Positions 29,947 through 42,700 of a stretch of 64,000 nucleotides of DNA are shown in pieces. Each line of letters begins with the position of its first letter. Positions within the stretch are counted from its first letter, which is position 1. Below the pieces are notes generated by a model, which did no database searches, was not told where the DNA came from, and saw nothing but the letters and a program-made list of their open reading frames with translations. A program made the translations under genes and the position numbers. The DNA is from Leucosporidium creatinivorum (lineage: Eukaryota; Basidiomycota; Microbotryomycetes; Leucosporidiales; Leucosporidiaceae), in assembly GCA_001600635.1 (NCBI GenBank), contig BCKL01000002.1, forward strand, positions 112,458-176,457, read 5' to 3'.

Positions 29947-32709
29947 TCAACCAAAGAACGACTTGAGGCTCTGCTGCCCCTTCTGCTTCTTTCCCTCGGG
30001 CTTCTCCCCTCCCTTGGCCTTGCCCCGCTTCTCGTTCTTCCCCTTCGACGAGGATCCACCGCTACCCTTCACAGACCCAGCCCACGTCTTCTTCCTGTCC
30101 TTCTCGACCATCTCCCGAGCGAAGTGCCAATCGGCATGCTCGTCCTTCTCTTTCTGCAGCAGAAGCGCTGCGGCCGATAAGTCAAAGGACGGGCGGAGGG
30201 AGTCGACAGCGGAGGAAGAGAGGCTGAGGACTCGGCGGCAGGAGGGGCAGGTGTATGTTGGTAGGTCGGGAGGAGTTGGAGTGGGCGAGCGCGAGGGTGC
30301 AGGAGGAGTGGAGGCAAGGGTGATTTCGTTGCCGTCGGTGTCGGCGGGAGCGGGCGATCCAGCGTCGTCGTCGTCGTCTTCCTCCACCTTCCTCCTCTTC
30401 CCCTTTCCCTTCTCGTCCTGCCCCTCAGTCGTCGCCTCCCTCTTCATCCTTCCCACTCCGGCGCCCTCGCTAGCCTTGCCCGCCGCTCCCACCGAGAAGA
30501 AGCCCTCGATCCCCCTCTGCCCTCCTTCACTCCTCTCCAGGCCCGAAAAACTGAGCTGGATGTTGCTGTAGGGTCCGATCTTGGAATCGTCCTTGATCTC
30601 CCTCAGCTTCTCTCCCGCGCCAATTGCGATGCGAAGGAGCTTGTCGCCGAACTTGGAGATGTAGGCGATGGTGAGGTTGGAGGTGAAGGGGAAGGGAGTT
30701 TGATGAGAGCGGATTACGTAGGTGGGCGAGCGGTGGGTGAAGGTGATGGTCTTGGGCTGTGCGTGAGAACGACGCACTGTCAGTTTTAGGAGGGCGGGAG
30801 AAGCGGGCGAGGGAGAACTGACCCAGAGGCCTGGCGATTGCTCGCGAGCTTCGGTGAGGCGGAGAAGCAGTTCGGTAGCGAGGATGTTGACCCAGTGGCA
30901 CTGCGAGCAGGAAAAGTCAGCTCGGCGCTGTCAGGTAGATGGGCTCCAGGCGACTCACCACCTCCGAGTAACGATTGATACTCGGTCGGAAATTCTTGCT
31001 GCTCAGCATACTCTTGACCTGCGTCTTGGGCTCGACTGTGAATGACAATCGTGAGCTCTCGCCTTCTCGCCCTCCTCCTCGAACGGCACTAACCTTCCGA
31101 GAAATCCAAACCACGGATAATCTCCCACACCCACGTCCCACTGTCATCTCCCAACTTGCTCTGCAGCTCGCTCAATTCGACTTCCTTCAACTCGCCGACC
31201 GTCTCGGCTCCGTATGCCTCCTTGACTTGCAGCCCGAGCTTGCCGCCGAGGTTGCGAATCTTCTGAAAGGACATGGGCGAGAGGAAGGCGGGGGTGCAGG
31301 CGTGTCGGAGGATGGTCTGTGGAACTTAGCGTGAGCCAAGATGGTTAAGGAGAGACTGGAGCCAGAGACGAACCTGAACGTTCGGCTTCTTCCAGGCGGA
31401 GCAGAGCTTGGCCAGCATCTGTAGACGGCGTCAGGTCAGCGACTGCGCTCTTGGAAAGAGGCAAAGAGTGCAAGCGTACCTTGTTGGGAGCGATACCGGC
31501 GCTGCAGGTATACCCGAGCTGTGCATGGACGGCGCCTCGACAAGTCGCGACGATCTCGGCGCCGATAGCGAGGGCGACATCCGACCAGGTGAGCTCTGGC
31601 TCCTCCAACCTCTCGGTCACCTTTTCCTCCACGGCCTCGGCGCTCTTGCTCGTCCCCTCCTCCATTGCCTCGCCTGATCCTTCCTCCTCCGCCCCGACCG
31701 AGATCTCCTTGACCACCTCCTTCTCCTGCCCATTAATCGGGATTAGGTTGCCGACCTTTTCCCAGTCGACCGTGACTCCCATCTCATTGGGTGTAGGCAG
31801 CGGCGTATCCAGGCTTGCATCATCGGGAAGAGTAGCGAGGTAGGGGTAGCGAGCGAGGAGCTTGGCGCGAACGGGGAGGGTGAGGTCGAGGAAGGACTCG
31901 TCGATGGAGGCCTTCTCTGTGGGAGGAGGGGGGCGTTAGCGCTGGCCAGGTAAGCTCGAGCATGTGCGACGTACCGACGATAGGACAATGCTCGTTGAAG
32001 ATCTTGAGAATCTTCAGGCTCTCGCGCCGGTACGGATCCAGAGAGACCTTGTGAGTCTCGGGCTTGGCGTCGTCCCAGTACCCTGGCTCAGAATCTCCGT
32101 TCCTGTAGGTAGCGACGTGGACGAAGACGATCTGAGGACACTTCTTGAGCGCTTCGGAGGGAGGTTCATGGCGAGTGATCCCGTAGGCTCGGGCGGCGTA
32201 GTTGACGGCGATCTATTCGAGTAGCCAGGTCAGTAGACGTTCAAGTAGAGCTCTGGAGGACGTACGAGTCCGTTCCACTGCTGTACAGCCATGGGAATCG
32301 CCGGGTCCATGCCTGCTCGAAGGAGGTGGTCAGCGCAGGCTCGGCCAAGCCTGCAGGAGCGCCGGGTAGCCTTAGAGCACAAGAACAATGTACTCACCAA
32401 GCCTGACCATCTCCATCGAAGCGTACGCCGCGTCAATGTCGATGTGCGAGACTACGCGAAGGGGCGAGCTGGAGGACGCGTCCGTCAGCTTTATGTAGCT
32501 TCCTGTAGGGCTACAGAGGCCCAGACTCGCGCAGCGCCGACGTTCCCATTTCCCAGCACATGTCGGTAGGTGATAGCGCCCTCCTCTGCCTTCTCTTTCC
32601 CTTTCAAACTGCCGCCTGTCGCTCGTTTGGGAGGGGAGAAGGGTACACGAGCTGTTGGTGGTTTGGAAGGCGAGCGCGAGGCGCGCGAGGTGCTGGGACC
32701 TGCTTCCAT
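29947..32709 (-). CDS. RAD30: DNA polymerase eta (translesion synthesis)
   Basis: A multi-exon Y-family polymerase. It copies past UV-induced thymine dimers at stalled forks in the nucleus. Catalytic motifs are present: SHIDIDAAYASMEMVRLG (metal-binding Asp and steric Tyr), ITRHEPPSEALKKCP, VATYRNGDSEP and EKASIDESFLDLTLP (catalytic Asp-Glu). Between these and the rest, an acidic insert of ~60 residues (around 31600-31740) is present, then ATCRGAVHAQLGYTCSAGIA and LGGKLGLQVKEAYG. The C-terminus has a UBZ-type zinc finger (YTCPSCRRVLSL...ADWHFAREM), which binds ubiquitinated PCNA. The last residues are a PIP box (QQSLKSFFG). The joint of exon 1 (CAT/GTGCTG at ~32572) is uncertain; the other joints are clear. 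Confidence 0.9.
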
Positions 32710-33011
32710 CGCAGTTTGCTGTACGAGACGGAATGAAGTAGAAGTCAAGCGAGCGGCGAGAAGACAACGAGCGTGAGACGGCTCAGCGCAGAGGTCGTCG
32801 AGATCGTGCTGCAAGATGGTGTATCAAAAAATGGTAGAGATTTGATCTTGAGATCTGATATACATGGACGAGCTGATGCAATGCGATAAAATGTCCTACA
32901 CAACAAGAAAGTCCGTCCGCCGAGCCTGCGCCGAGCTGCTCGAGCTCCCCCTCCCTCCAAGCCCTTACAGCTTCCGTCACTCCTCAACGCTATACTAAGA
33001 GACACCATTAT

Positions 33012-33873
33012 TCACACCGACACCACGCCTCGCATCTCCAACGCCTCGCCATTGCCCCCGTCTCTCAATCGGCGATAGTATCCCCTCACCCTCCTCACCT
33101 CCTTCAAGCCCTCCATCTCGTAGAACGCCTGAGCTCCCACATTGCTCGCCAATACATGCAGCATGACCTGCACCTCCTTCTGCCCCTTCCCGCCTGCGAC
33201 TCCACCGCCGAGAGTTCGGAGCACCTCTTTGAACAAGCTCCGAGCGAGGCCTGTTCGCCGTGCCGAGGGTGCGATGACGAGGGAGAGGATGTGGATGGTG
33301 GGAGTGGTGGATAGGTCGTCGAACGAAGCGGGTGAGAGGCGAGCTGAGATGCAGCCTAGGATTGGAGGAGTCGCCGAAGTGCTCGCCGAGGCTGAGGGGA
33401 CGGCGATGAGGCAGAGGGAGGTTGCGGAAGAGAGGAGGGCAGCGTAGAAGGACCATGGGTAAGATATAGGGAGATTCTCGTCCTGTAGGGGAGCAGACTG
33501 GTCAGTCTGGAAGTTGCCGATCCCCCGCTTGATAGGGAAGCGGGGGCGGGGAGGCGCGCTCTCGCACCTGTAGGTCGCTAACAGCCTCCACGTCGGCCCT
33601 CTTGAGCGTCCGAATGGTAATCTCCTGCTCTTCCCTCCTTGCCCGCTTTGCTGGCCGTCCCGTGAGCGCTTCCTCGACCGTCCGGGGCGGCACGCGCCTA
33701 GCGATGGGCGAAAGGAAGGGAATGGGGTGGAAGCCGCGTCGTAGGGCCGAGATGGAGCATGTTGCTGGTAAGATGTATTGAACCGGTCCTGCTGCTGCTG
33801 GGACTGAAACTGTCGGCGCCGACAAGGCGACCGCGGGTAAGTCGTTAAGCGGGAGCCAGCGCTCGAGCTGCAT
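33012..33873 (-). CDS. GNAT N-acetyltransferase, NAA50/NAA60-like
   Basis: Two exons (33873-33568 and 33482-33012) encode 258 aa. The fold signature is clear: IHILSLVIAPSARRTGLARS contains the R-x-x-G-x-A acetyl-CoA loop, and LHVLASNVGAQAFYEMEG followed by VRGYYRRL matches the substrate side of NAA50/NAA60 enzymes. These acetylate protein N-termini co- or post-translationally. The N-terminal ~65 residues are extra and hydrophobic/Pro-rich. The start chosen is MQLERW; a longer frame begins at 33978, but a CTACAG acceptor just before the chosen ATG suggests that part is UTR. Which NAA member this is cannot be settled by eye. Confidence 0.75.
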
Positions 33874-34351
33874 GATGGGGAAGAGGGCTAGCTGTAGGTG
33901 GATAGTAGTTATACGTTCCCAGGTGTGGCTGGGTGCTTTGGTCGAGGTTGATGAGGCGAGGTTATGGTAGGATCGCAAGCTTGGATTCGCCCGAAGCTGG
34001 CCGAGATGACTTGAGCCGGCAGTGAAACGTATTGCTGTAGGGCAGTAGAGCGCCTCAAGGGGTTCATATGCTCCATGAAATAAACTGAGGCCCTACAGCA
34101 CCACCCGCTGCACTCACTCGGCGCAAGAACCTGAGCTCGGCGCTGGCCTGCGAAGGCGGGCCGGGAGTCGAGTGTAGCACAGTCGCGAGAGCTAGTTGCA
34201 GGCGGAGAGAGATTTTGCGGGACTTAATATATCTCTGAAACCGTGCTCTACTTCTGTACAGGTTCAACCACACCTCCTTTCTTTGGGTGATCTCCCCGAA
34301 CGAAACCCTCGCTCCTTGACCTCTCAACTCTTCTTCTCTCATCGCTTCGCC
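33874..34351. promoter_or_regulatory. Divergent promoter, acetyltransferase / DUF2786 gene
   Basis: About 480 bp between two divergent start codons. It contains CTGAGCTCGGCGCTGG at 34131-34146, about 206 bp upstream of the DUF2786 start. This resembles the motif of the F-box-like genes. No RNA gene is seen. Confidence 0.4.
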
Positions 34352-36673
34352 ATGACTGAGCGCGACCGTGTCGAGTGTAAGATCTGCGACGAGTCTCCTG
34401 AAGGGTGGGCTGTAACTGAAGTGGTGAGCCTTCACCGCTCGAAGCGCTGAGGCCGCGCGAGAGCTGACTTGGCCTCTGCAACAGCTCGGAGAGTGCTCGG
34501 AGTTGGGGCTGGTCTGTGTAGACTGGGATGGCAAGTGCCCTCACTACACCCCTCCTCGCCTCTTCGCCTTCTCCTGGGTAAGCTCGCGACGGCGCTGCTC
34601 GCTCCGCGGTCTCACAGCTAGCTAACACGCTCAACGCAGATCTCGCTCGACGACGACATCAGTGACGAGTACAAGGACTGGATCAAGGCGCCCAAGAAGA
34701 AGGTCGAGGTTATGGGTCGTACCGTGCAGCAGCTCGTGTCGGCGTCCTCGGGCGAGCAGGTCAGTCGCAAGCTCCCACTTGCGCAGGCTCCAGTACTGAC
34801 TCGGCGCCGACTGTGTAGTCTTTTAAACTCCCTGCCATTCCCAGCTACCTCATCCCCGTCGACGCCCAGGGATACAATGAGGGGGAAGCCGAGGAGGAGG
34901 ACGTCAAGCCCGACCTCGACGACGACGACGAGGAGGAGTTCCACCCCAACAAGAAGGCGGAGCGCAAGGCCGGGTCCAAGTCTCGCAAGCCTGCAGCCGG
35001 CTCGAAGCGCAAGGAGAAACCTGTGTTTCTCCCGTAAGTCTACCGAGCTTGTTTCGGCGCCTCGGCGATAGCTGACTCGAGTCTCGCTGTCGGCCCAGCC
35101 ACATCGCAAAGGTCACCTCGCTCGCGCCGACTGGATCTGAGAAGACTGGCGCTGCTTCTGGTGAGCTACTTCTCCTCTACTCTCTGCTTCGAGCCCTTGC
35201 TCAAGCTCTCTCCCCCGCAGCTTCGGACTCGGACGCCAACGCTCAGCTCCTCCTCAAGATCCGCAAGATGCTCAACCTCGCCGAGCACCCTGGGACCCCC
35301 GAAGCCGAAGCCAACGCCGCCTTCAAGCGCGCCACCCGCCTCATCCAAGAGAACAACGTCACCATGTCCGCCGCTGCCGACTCCGAGTCCACCGATTTCG
35401 CTTCTGGCGCTTCCATCGTAAAGATGGAGCACGCCAAGGGGAAGCAGGTCAAATGGGAGCAGTGGATCGCTACTCTGGCCACCGCCGTCGCGACGGCTCA
35501 CGACGTCAAGCATTACTCGAGCACCAGCGAGTCGAAGCTCGAACTCAAATCCGTCTTTTACGGCATCGCTCTCAACACTACCACTGCCGCTACTGTCTTC
35601 GAGATGGTGAGTCATGCGTAACCGCTTCGTTGGGGGCTTCCCTGACGTCTTCCTGGCAGGCCTTCAACTTGATCATCCTCTGGACCGCGCGCAAGCAGCG
35701 CGACCGCTCGCTCGTCGGAGCTGTTGCGCCCATCTCGTACAAGCTGGGAGTCGCTCAGGGCCTTAAGGAAGCCGCCGACAAGATGCAGGAGGAGGTCAAG
35801 AATGCGACGAAGGATCGCGAGGCTCAAGAGAAGGAGCGCCGCGCCGCCGAGGAGAAGGAGGCCGAGGACATCATCGCTGCTCAACAGGCGCGACTCCAGC
35901 CGGATCCTTCGCCTTCCCAAGCGCATGCATCTCAACCTCCAGCCTTCCAGCCTCTCTTCGACCCTTCCTCGCCCGCCGGATCCTCCATCGCCGAAGCGGC
36001 GCAGACGTCTGCTAAGCTCGACACCACCTCCGCCTTTTCTCCCCCTCGCCGCGCTGTCAGTCCCACCTCCCCCGTCGACTACAGCACTGGAGCCGAGTAC
36101 TCGGATCTCTTTGACGACTCTGGCCGCTCCGACTCGGCGAGCGACAACGATGCGAGTGACGCCGACGAGGAGATGGCCGACAACGACGGCTTTGGCCAAG
36201 GAGGAGGAGAGAACGACGGCGATAACCGCGACAATGACGAAGAGTTCGAGGAGAAAGAGCATGTCAAGAAGAGCCATGAGAAGGGCGAGGAGGAGAAGAA
36301 GGAGATGGAGGTCGAGCTCGCCGACTCGGCCGAGGTCGCCAAGGGACAGGGCATCAACAAAGGCGCTTCGCACCCTTTCCCTTCGCTCAAGTCCACTTCC
36401 ACCAAAAAGAAGGAGGACAACTCTCTCATCGCCTTCCCCTCGCTCCAACATCTCGCCCTCTTCCGCAAGAAGGCGATGGAGGTCGCCGACGCCTACCTCC
36501 GCGGCCAAGGCGTCACTCTGGAGAGCCGTGGCTTCTCCGGCAAGTCGTACGATGCTTCGGCGTTCAAGCAGGGCAAGGAGGACTCGAAGCGCATCGACCT
36601 CAAGGGTAGTGGGAAGAGGAGCGGTGCGCCGAGCGCTGGACCGGCGCCGATGAAGCGCATCAAGATGGAGTGA
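34352..36673 (+). CDS. DUF2786 protein with N-terminal cysteine module, paralogue 1
   Basis: Seven exons (34352-34423, 34485-34577, 34640-34759, 34819-35033, 35099-35160, 35221-35606, 35660-36673) encode 653 aa in frame. The N-terminus holds CKIC, then a Cys 22 residues later and CPHY after six more (C-x2-C-x22-C-x6-CPHY), a probable zinc-binding module that I cannot match to a named domain. An acidic/basic linker follows (LDDDDEEEFHP). The DUF2786 region is LLLKIRKMLNLAEHPGTPEA...AAFKRATRLIQENNVT, followed by a conserved block ending GIALNTTTAATVFEM. A long coiled-coil (QEEVKNATKDREAQEKERRA) and an acidic tail complete it. The function of DUF2786 is unknown. The next gene is its tandem paralogue. 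Confidence 0.8.
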
Positions 36674-37280
36674 GGTGCGCGGGGATGTCGCTTGGATCGC
36701 TTGCTTTCGTTCCGGATAGTTCTGTACATACGTCGTTCCATCGGTCCCCGTTACTTCGAATCTCTCGCGGAATCAGCCTCGACCGAAGCTAAGCTCGCCT
36801 GCTCTGCGAATGAGATGCGACTGGCAGGGGAGACCTTCCAGGTACAACGTATGGGAGATAGTACGAATATCTGAATGCGGTCGAAGGTCCTGCGGTGAGG
36901 GTGTTGGTGAGGTAGCGAGGAGCGCTCGAGTCGAGCTCAGCCGAACGCCGAGATGGGCGTTAGGCGCTGACAGCGTGGAATGGCTGCTCTGAAGAGCTGC
37001 ATCGGACATAAGCGCATCTTCTTTGCGTCTGCAGTGCCACAGACATGCTCCAGCTCCTTGCTCAGCGCAGAAAGTCCGAGCTCGGCGAAGGGTTGCGAAC
37101 GAGCTCAGGTGCATAGTGGTGCTGTGTTGTAGCTCTAGTCGAGCTACAAAGATGTCAAAAAGCTACACTGATACTTCTTGTGTCATCCTCGAGACGCACA
37201 GACCGAGTACACCTCCTTCCGATGGAGCGAGCGTCTCTTGCGGATTCTCCTTCGCCTTTCTCGCCCTCTGCTCGCCTTCG
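36674..37280. promoter_or_regulatory. Spacer between the two DUF2786 paralogues
   Basis: About 600 bp without a gene. It carries CCGAGCTCGGCGAA at 37076-37089, 192 bp upstream of the second paralogue's ATG. That is almost the same spacing as the related motif upstream of paralogue 1. Confidence 0.4.
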
Positions 37281-39599
37281 ATGGACCAGGTTAAGCGGGT
37301 GGACTGCAAGATCTGCAACGCACAAGGTGGCGATTGGAACGTCGACCGAGTTGTACGTCTTCCCGTCAGCTCTCTGCTGCTCAAGAGCACTGACCCTTGC
37401 CCGTTCTCATCAGGTCGCGGAGGATAGAGGGCTCAACCTCTTCTGCGTCCAGTGGGAAGGTATATGCCCCCACTACAAGCTCCCCTTTGTCTGGACATGG
37501 GTGAGCTCGGTTCCAGCGCTGTCCTGTCGTTTCGCTCAACGCTTTCCCTCTGCGCGCAGGAGCCCAAGGCGAATTGCCCGACCGAGCCGCGAGATGCATG
37601 GATAACTCACCACGAGGCTCTACGACAAGCCAAAGCTCGGCGCACCAAGAGCCGTAAAGCAGGACTACAAGTCGAATCGCCGGAGCTGAAGGTTCGTCGC
37701 TCGCATCGCTCTCCGGCGCTCACCATGCTGACCCTGAACGTCTCCTGCAGCCCCTCCTACTTCCCGAGATACCTCTTCATCTCGACCCTGGCAAGCTTCT
37801 CGCCATCGCCATCAAGGAGGAGGAGGAGGAGGAAGACCGCAAGCCCAAGATCGAGGAGGTTGCCGACGACGACGACGACTAGTGTCTGCCTCAGCAAGAA
37901 CGACTACGAGCGAAGGAGAAGGAGAGGGCTGACCGGGAGCGTGCGCGCGAGCTGGAACGTAGGAATCGCCCGCTCGTAGTGTCGTGAGTTACAGGTTTCG
38001 AACCGAGACCTCGGTGAAACTGACCACGCTCTCTCCAGCTACACGGCGGAAACAATATCGCTTGCTCCGACCGAGCCTGTCATCAAGACTGCGGTCGGCT
38101 GTGCGTCTCTTTCCACCGCTGCTATTTTGCCGAAGCTGACTCGCTCGATACAGCTTCCGCCTCGGCCGAAATTCATCAGAGGATCAAGAAGATGCTCGAT
38201 CTAGCTGAGCACGGCGACACTCCAGAAGCAGAGCATCTCGTTGCTTTCCGACAAGCTACACGATTGATGACTCGCCACAACATCCCCATGACGTTCTTCA
38301 CCGACCAGAAGGCTCCCGAGCTCGCTCGAGGCGAATCAATCGTCACCATCAAGCCCAATGCGCCCATCACTCATGTCACCAACCAACGGTGGATCGATAT
38401 GCTGTCGGTAGCAGTTGCCTCGGCGTTTAGCATCAAGACCTATGCGCAGTCATTCTCGAGGGGAGACAAGCTCGAGGTCTCGCTCTACGGCATTGCCATC
38501 AACACGACCACGGCTGCAACTGTCTTTGAAATGATGAGCGTATGCTCCCGACGACTGTAGCGTTCCATCGCTGACCTCGTTTCATCTGCAGGCCTTCAAC
38601 CTCATCCTCAAATGGAGCGAGCGGAAGAAGCGCGACCGCTTGCTTATCGGACGCGCTGCGGTCATGTCGTACCGTGAAGGCGTTGCGGCGGGCCTGCAGG
38701 AAGCAGCCAAGCAAGTGCAGGAGGAGGTCGAGGCGGCTACCGCACTTCGGGAGGCGCAGGAGGCCGAGCGCCGAGCAGCCGAGGAGAAGCGGGAGCAGGA
38801 GACCATCGCTGCGCAGAAGGCTCGACTCCAGCCTCCCCCGTCGCCACCCAAAGACACCATTGTCCTTCCTTACCCCTCCCCGCCAACCGCCGCCAAACCC
38901 CTTACGCCCAAACCCTCGTCCCCGAAGCCCTCGAAGACACCTGCTCCATCTCCTCCACCATCCCTGCCCTTTCCCAACACCCTGAGCGGCTTTGATGATG
39001 CACAGCTCCTACCTCCTTTCGGCCCTGCCATGTCCGACACCGCTGCTAGCGACACCGACCTCTCCGACCTCTCCGACCTCTCCGACCTTTCCGGCAACGA
39101 CGACGAGGACGACTTTGGCGATGAAGAGGAAGCGAGCCAGGAGGAAGAGGCTGCGCAGGAGTACTCAGATGAAGAGAGCTACGGGAGCGCGGGTGAGGAG
39201 GACGAGGCCGACCCGGAGGGGAGCGGGAGAGAGGAGGTGCAGCCCATTGCTTCCTCCGCCGAGGGCTTAGGAAGCGTTTCCAGTGCGCTAAACCCTCCCC
39301 GCCCACCTGCGCCCATCTCCGCCCAGGAGGAAGACACGGCTGGCCTCGCCTTCCCGTCTACTCAGCATCTCAGCCTCTTTCCCGCCAACGCTATGGACAT
39401 TGCCGACAAGGTGATCGCCGACAGAGGCGTCAAGCTTTACGCAGGTCGCACGTCAGCCCGTACTGCATGGGATCCCAAGGCGTACATGCAGGGCAAAGAG
39501 GACGCCAAGAAGATTGACATGCGAGGGAAGAGGATCAAAGACGCGGAGGGCTCGGGCGACGAGTCGGCGCCGAGGAAGAAGGCGAAGAAGGGGCAGTGA
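37281..39599 (+). CDS. DUF2786 protein, paralogue 2, with in-frame TAG
   Basis: Exons 37281-37352, 37414-37500, 37560-37691, 37751-37983, 38039-38100, 38154-38539 and 38592-39599 match paralogue 1 in number and phase; three exons are identical in size (72, 62, 386 nt). The cysteine module is kept (CKIC, x22, C, x6, CPHY). The DUF2786 block (RIKKMLDLAEHGDTPEAEHL, GIAINTTTAATVFEM) and coiled-coil are intact, and the tail has SDLSDLSDLSG. In exon 4 the frame meets a TAG at 37880-37882 in an Asp tract; the frame beyond it (QQERLRAKEKERADRERARE) remains coding-like and in phase. Possible readings are a new nonsense change, a 140-aa product, stop read-through, or a very short intron GTTGCC...CTCAG (36 nt). 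Confidence 0.65.
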
Positions 39600-39768
39600 G
39601 ACGTCTGCTGTACTATTACTATTCGTTGCATAGCTGTGCTAGCCTTTATCATGCCCCCTCGAGCCTCAGCTATCTTGCGAAGCTCCCTTCAGTCTTTTGC
39701 GTAGCTCGGCTCGCTCCACTCGCTTGGCGCTCCTCTCTCGATGCTCCGGAAGACGTCTATAGCCACAC

Positions 39769-42700
39769 TCAGCTCTTCATTCCACCGCCGGAGCCATGCA
39801 GGTTATTCCAATACTCGGGTCCGTAGTCAAGCGACAGCTCATCGCCCGCTCGGAGGTCCTTTGAAGCGACTGCGAAGCAAGAGCCGAGGTCAGCACTCGC
39901 TCCTTCTCGTTAAAGTCGAGACTGAGCGAACCGATGGCGATCTGAACGGTACCGTCAATGTACGTGTCTTGCGGAGAGTGATTGAGCGTCAGCGAAGTGC
40001 ACGCCGAGGGAAGCAAGGGCGAGAAACGCACGACGGCACTCGACGTTGTGCTCGCCAAAGTCGATACCGTGCCCGAGATCGTTGATGAAGCGAAGTGGGC
40101 TTCCGAAGATCTGGCTATCAATGGCGTGTTCGAGGTGGAGATTGTACCAGTAGCTCTGGAGACGAAGGCGAGTTAGTCGGCTGCGAGGCGAGCGAATTAA
40201 GCCGTAACGAGAACTCACGACGCCGACTTGAGTTTTGGGTTGAACTGCAGAGGTAGAGCGAAGGGGAAGCGCATACCATCAGCAGCTGCGCGAAGCTGGG
40301 AGAGAGCAAGACCCAAAGTACTGAGTGACTTGACCGAATGGAAGCTCTGAATAGAAGCTCTCTCCTCCGTAAAGACCGATCAGATCGCCTTCGTGAGCTT
40401 TCTCGAGGATCGCCAAGCTGTGAAAAGGACTTGATGAGCTACAGGCGACGGCAAGTCGACCACTAGCGACTCACCCGTAGCCGGCGTTGGCTCTGACGCT
40501 CTCCACGATGACGGTTCGCTTGAGGTCTTGACGGCGAATCTGGCTGTTGCTGCATTTGGCTGTGGGAAGACAGCGGAGACGGTTGGTTAGCGACACTCTC
40601 CTACACGAGCGAGCGAGCATCAGGACTCACGAGTCGCGCAAGCGCAGAGATGAGGGTCGCATTCGCGCGAGGCGAGACGGCACTGGCACCTTCCAGGGCT
40701 ACAGCCGCCAAAGGACGAGCAATCACATCCACGGAAGCGGCGCGGACCTGTAGACAGAGCCTTAGTATCAGCCAAGTCCTCGCCTTTGATCTCAGCTCGA
40801 CCGAACTCACAATCTCCCGAACAGCCGCAATAGCGATCGCACCACATCCTATGCCTCACACAATCACAGCTGGTGTCGCGTTTGGACTTCCCAGTCGAGC
40901 AGTGTCCATGGCAGTTGCAGGGGTCGTAGCCGAGCGAGCCGGCGAGGGGAAAAGCTGTCGGTTTGACAGAGATGCGGGGCTCAGTAGGTAGATCGGGGTC
41001 GTCGAGGGGTTGCAGAGGTGTAGGAGAGTGACCGCGAGCTTGCAAGTAAGCTCTGACCTGCGAAGAAGGATGTCGGGGAGATCAGCGCCGTCCCCTCGAA
41101 GATCGCGAACGGGACTCGACTCACCTCGGCGCAATGCTTGCGGATCACCAAGGCCATCTCGCAGGCGCTGAGATCCGACATAGCCTGCACAAGGTCGTTG
41201 CACCTCGACTTCTCCTCGTCGGTCCATGGTGCAGTCTGCGAAGGCGTCCAGGGAGGTCAGCGAGAGCTGAGGAGGCGAGGGCGACCAGCGACTCACTGAC
41301 GGCGCCTGCTTCTGGAAGCCGCACGCGGGAAGACAGAGAGGCTTGGTGATCGATGTTAAAGCGTTGCTTCGGTGCTGCTTGTGCTGGACAGCGTACGAGG
41401 TCGACGTCGGGACGTTGTCGGCCGAGGTGTCGGCTGCGCAGACGAGAGGGTTAGCAAAAGAGCTTGCGAAGATGAGACGATATTGAGTGGACGACTATAA
41501 ACTTACGCAGATGCACGCTGCAAGAGCGAGCACCGCACATCGCGCACATCGGTGGGCGGCAAGGACTGCGAAGCGAGATTCGTCAGCTCGAGTCCGGAGG
41601 CGCCGAGATGTACCGTGTGCAACGCAAGTGGAACCTAAACGCACTCGGAAACGACTTCCTCGAAGCTGAGAGCGCGGTGACTGCGAGAGCGATGGGGTCA
41701 GTTGTCGATCGAGTAGAGCCGTTCCGCCGAGCGGCCGACTCACGCTCTCTGCACCTCGTAAGCGGTCCTCCCCACTCTCCTCGCAAAGACATCGAATGCT
41801 CGTCGTAGCTCGTGTCCAACCTCGGCGTTGTCCTCGGCCAAGAAGCGCTCGAAACGGAGGGCATCGTTGTGACCGGCGAGCTCGGGCGACTTGAGCCTGG
41901 CGGGGTCGGCGGAGAGGGAAGAGACGAGGGTGGAGAGCGCGGCGAAGTCGCGGATGGTATCTATGTGGAGATCAGCGGCGTTAGCAACGGTCGAGAGTGC
42001 GAAAAGTGAGACCGCCGAGCACTCACGAAGCTGCTCCCGCGGCGAGAAACTGTCCGAGTCGAACATGGTCGCCACTTCCGCTTGCTGCAGCATCTTGACC
42101 CTCCCATCTACGCCGACCTTCCTGAGACCGACTCCACGCTCCTCAGGCTCCCTCGCTTCTGGCGCTCCCTTCGGCTCCTCGACGTAGAGCGACTCTTCGA
42201 ACATGGTCGTGGCGACACTCTCTTCTTTGACTTCCGACTCCAGCGAGCGATCTTCGAGAGTTTTGGCCGAGGGGTGGGCGACGCTGGGAGGGAGCTCGAG
42301 GTCGGCGGAAGGGTGGGGTGTGCCGAGCGTTGTGAAAGCCACGTGACTGGAGCGAGGAAAGGGNATAGTGTCGAGATAAGCACGAGTAGAGTTGATAGCG
42401 GGTTCGAGAGCGATAGGGCGCCGAGGGAGAGGATGGAAGCGGGAAGAGCTGCCTCGTTGGCGGAACGCCGAACGCTTAGTGTGGTTCTGGAGAGCTTNGA
42501 GGGTGCTGCCGTCCAGTTCGGAGAGGGCCTGTGGTAATAGAGTGAATCTAGAGGTTAGCTTGGAGGATCGTAGACGAGAAGACGGTTCAGAACNGGCTCA
42601 AGCGCTCACCTCGGTCGAGCTCAGCATCTCCAGCTTGACCTTCCTATCCTCCNCTTCCAAGGCCCTCTCCAAAATCTTCTCCATCTTCTGTCCAGTCAGN

